Positions 15,140-17,465 of a stretch of 17,465 nucleotides of DNA are shown one piece after another; the stretch's first letter is position 1; each line of letters opens with the position of its first letter. This DNA comes from Thiodiazotropha sp040507005 (lineage in GTDB: Bacteria > Pseudomonadota > Gammaproteobacteria > Chromatiales > Chromatiaceae): the NCBI GenBank assembly GCA_040507005.1, contig JBEVVS010000198.1, forward strand, positions 1-17,465, in the 5' to 3' direction. The notes beneath the pieces were generated by a model that was given only the letters and a program-made list of their open reading frames with translations, was not told where the DNA came from and made no database searches. The position numbers and the translations under genes were made by a program.

Positions 15140-15291
15140 TGGACAGGAGTGATTTGAAGTAATGCAGATTCTATGCGATTTTGTGCAGGGTCGCGTGATG
15201 AATTATCAATACCTTCCTTTAGTGAGTTCTTACACCGCTATTGGTTCCCTGACACGCATCGCCGGAATGGAAACACCAATCAGTCAACTCA
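15140..15291. promoter_or_regulatory. Divergent promoter region, efflux genes and lptD
   Basis: 152 bp between the divergent starts. A weak plus-strand promoter candidate is TTGTGC (15181-15186), 17 bp, TATCAA (15204-15209). No sigma-E-type element and no clear operator were recognised. Confidence 0.3.
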
Positions 15292-17465
15292 ATGCCAGCT
15301 CGTCCACTCACTGTTAATCTTTGTCTTTGCCTCTGCCTGCTGGTCATCGCCCCTCCCACAATAGCGGAAGAGCGGCTTCGCATCGACCGGGGTCTCAACT
15401 GGGACTATTGTGCACAACCCTATCGGGGGAGTGATCTCAGGCTGCCTGTATCCCCATTGCCGAACCAGTATCTTCAGCTGGCAGCCGATAACATGGAGTT
15501 CGACCGGGAGACCGGCATCAGCATCCTCGCCGGCGATGTGCAGCTGTGGCGAATGGAGGGCTATGCCGAGGCAGATCGGATCGAATTCGATCATCAGCGT
15601 CGAGTGGCTGATCTTTTCGGTAACCTGTTCATACAGCAAACCGGACTCCGGGCCACCGCCACCCAGGGTCACCTGGAGTTGGATCAGGATCGAGGCTGGT
15701 TGAGTGATACCCGGTTTCGTCTCACCCAGAACAACGCCCGGGGTAGTGCGGAGATGATCAACCTCACGGGTAAAGATCAGTCACGCTATGAACGGGTTGT
15801 CTACTCCACCTGCCCCCCCGAGAGGAAAGATTGGAGCCTTGTCGCCTCCGAGCTGGAGATCGATACGGCCAAGGGTTGGGGCAGTGCCCGCCATGCCCGA
15901 CTGCAACTGGCCGGTGTGCCGGTATTCTATATACCCTATTTCACCTTCCCGGTGGACGAGCGCAGAAAAACCGGTCTGCTGATCCCCTCCGTCGGCTCAT
16001 CCAACCGCCTGGGCAGCGAACTCACACTCCCCTACTACTTCAATCTCGCAGCAAATTACGACGCTACCCTGACGCCACGCCTGATGAGCAAACGGGGGGT
16101 GATGCTGGGGGGTGAATTTCGTTATCTCGGTGAATGGCAGCGGGCAGAAATCAGCGGTGAAATACTGCCCTCCGACAAACAGATCAACCCGGATCACGAT
16201 GAGCGTCGCAGCGCCTTGAGATTCTCCCATGTCAGCTATCCCTTCCCCGGACTGACCACCCGCATCGACACAAGCGCGGTGAGCGATGATGACTATCTGG
16301 AGGATTTCGGCACCGGCTTGGCCATCACCAGTACACGGCACTTGGAACGGGTCGGCGAGGTGCGTTATAGGCTGGGGAACTGGAGCCTGCTGGGTCGGGT
16401 ACAGGGATTTCAGACCGTGGATGACTCCCTGAGTGAATCGCAACGACCTTATCACCGCCTGCCACAGCTGACCTCCCACTACCGGGGCAACAACTACCCG
16501 TTGGGACTGAATATCGGCTTTAGCGGCGAATATACACACTTCAAGCACTCTACCCTGAGCAATGGGGAGCGGCTTAGCCTGCGGCCCTCCCTGACGCTGC
16601 CGTTGCGTCGCAGTTGGGGTCATCTGGTCCCCAGGTTGAGCCTCAATTACGCCACTTACAGGCTGGATGAAGAGGATAATCCGGAAACCGATGCACCGGA
16701 TTACTTCGTACCCGCATACAGCCTCGATGGGGGCCTGGTATTCGAACGGGACAGCCACTGGTTCGGCATACCGGCGCAACAGACCCTGGAACCGCGGTTG
16801 TTTCTACTCTATGCCCCCTTCGATGATCAATCGGCTATCCCCGACTTCGACAGCGCCGACCTGGATCTCAGCTTCACCAATCTGTTCAAGGAGAACCGTT
16901 TCAGCGGTCAGGACCGCTTTGGTGACGCCAAGCAGATTTCATTCGGCCTGACCAGCCGCTGGTTTCAAAGCGAAAACGGTATGGAACGACTCCGCGCCAG
17001 TATCGGTCAGATCTACTACGCAGAAGATAGAGAGGTACAACTGACCGGCACGACCGAAGATGATCCCTCATCCGCCATTGTGGCGGAGCTCTCATCGAGA
17101 CTGGGAGATCATTGGCGCAGCACATTGACCGTACGTCACAACCCCAATCTCGACGATGAGCAGATCGATAGAGGCCGTTTCACCCTACGCTACAGTTCAG
17201 CGGAGCGAAGACAGATCAATATCGATTACAATTTCAAACGAGACTCCATCGAAGACCTGGATTTCTCCTTCTATTTGCCCTTTGGACATGAGTTCAGCCT
17301 GTTTGGAAAATGGAAACACTCTTACCTTTATGAGCGGAATATGAATAGAATACTCGGTTTGGAGTATGCTGGGCGCTGTTGCTGGAAACTTCGCACGCTG
17401 CTGCAGCGCTATGTGGCCAATGAAGACAAGGATGAAGAAGAGGAGACACGATTCATGCTTCAGCT
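15292..17465 (+). CDS. lptD: LPS-assembly outer-membrane protein LptD (3' end outside window)
   Basis: Outer-membrane beta-barrel that, with LptE, inserts lipopolysaccharide into the outer leaflet. 724 codons are visible and the reading frame is open to the right edge, with perhaps 30-60 residues missing. A signal peptide (MPARPLTVNLCLCLCLLVIA, cut near PTIA-EERL) precedes an LptA-like jellyroll (about 50-190, DNMEFDRETGISILAGDVQL) and the barrel, with the family segments VPVFYIPYFTFPVDERRKTG and GQIYYAEDREVQ. The four cysteines of the two essential disulfides are all present: Cys40, Cys174 and the pair Cys696-Cys697 (AGRCCWKL). ATG 15292 is the only usual start after an in-frame stop at 15250. 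Elsewhere surA often follows lptD. It is divergent from the efflux genes. Confidence 0.95.
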   Translation, partial: MPARPLTVNLCLCLCLLVIAPPTIAEERLRIDRGLNWDYCAQPYRGSDLRLPVSPLPNQYLQLAADNMEFDRETGISILAGDVQLWRMEGYAEADRIEFDHQRRVADLFGNLFIQQTGLRATATQGHLELDQDRGWLSDTRFRLTQNNARGSAEMINLTGKDQSRYERVVYSTCPPERKDWSLVASELEIDTAKGWGSARHARLQLAGVPVFYIPYFTFPVDERRKTGLLIPSVGSSNRLGSELTLPYYFNLAANYDATLTPRLMSKRGVMLGGEFRYLGEWQRAEISGEILPSDKQINPDHDERRSALRFSHVSYPFPGLTTRIDTSAVSDDDYLEDFGTGLAITSTRHLERVGEVRYRLGNWSLLGRVQGFQTVDDSLSESQRPYHRLPQLTSHYRGNNYPLGLNIGFSGEYTHFKHSTLSNGERLSLRPSLTLPLRRSWGHLVPRLSLNYATYRLDEEDNPETDAPDYFVPAYSLDGGLVFERDSHWFGIPAQQTLEPRLFLLYAPFDDQSAIPDFDSADLDLSFTNLFKENRFSGQDRFGDAKQISFGLTSRWFQSENGMERLRASIGQIYYAEDREVQLTGTTEDDPSSAIVAELSSRLGDHWRSTLTVRHNPNLDDEQIDRGRFTLRYSSAERRQINIDYNFKRDSIEDLDFSFYLPFGHEFSLFGKWKHSYLYERNMNRILGLEYAGRCCWKLRTLLQRYVANEDKDEEEETRFMLQ

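Noticed and set aside
15997..16779. 260-codon minus-strand frame opposite lptD
   Set aside because: Shadow of lptD, whose forward frame is continuous and carries all expected cysteines.

Overview
The window looks like a chromosomal segment of a gammaproteobacterium. The supporting signs are an AcnD/PrpC/PrpB methylcitrate cluster, LptD with its four disulfide cysteines, an AmgK-type sugar kinase, an RND efflux pair and a classical Gram-negative porin. Coding DNA is GC-rich and intergenic DNA is AT-rich. A free-living or symbiotic sulfur oxidiser of the Chromatiales/Sedimenticola type would fit, but that is a guess from general likeness. Most genes read on the minus strand; lptD and one small membrane gene read plus.

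Region 1 (about 1-7,680, minus strand) is a propionate-catabolism locus built on the 2-methylcitrate cycle. In transcription order it holds prpE (propionyl-CoA synthetase), a stem-loop, then gntR-family regulator, prpB (2-methylisocitrate lyase), prpC (2-methylcitrate synthase) and acnD (Fe-S 2-methylcitrate dehydratase). acnD runs off the left edge and contains a 10-N assembly gap. prpD is not seen; its role is taken by AcnD, which normally works with PrpF (expected just outside the window). Two promoters, one before gntR and one before prpE, share one design: a TGTCGACA palindrome supplies the -35 (TCGACA), a 17-bp spacer leads to the -10, and a second palindrome lies exactly 62 bp (centre to centre) downstream. 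The local GntR protein is the obvious candidate to bind them. The prpB-prpC and prpC-acnD junctions each carry a different palindromic repeat element.

Region 2 (about 7,680-9,713) holds a small TTG-started membrane protein gene (plus), a strong stem-loop terminator, a porin gene (minus) with its promoter, and about 400 bp of AT-rich DNA rich in inverted repeats.

Region 3 (9,714-17,465) holds amgK, an RND permease and its membrane fusion protein (all minus, probably one transcription direction), and the divergent lptD, cut by the right edge. In Pseudomonas lptD and amgK-murU are direct neighbours; here an efflux pair sits between lptD and amgK, and murU does not follow amgK.

No tRNA, rRNA, CRISPR array or transposase gene was seen. 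The most notable signal is the duplicated operator/promoter architecture in the prp locus. No wholly new gene system was recognised.
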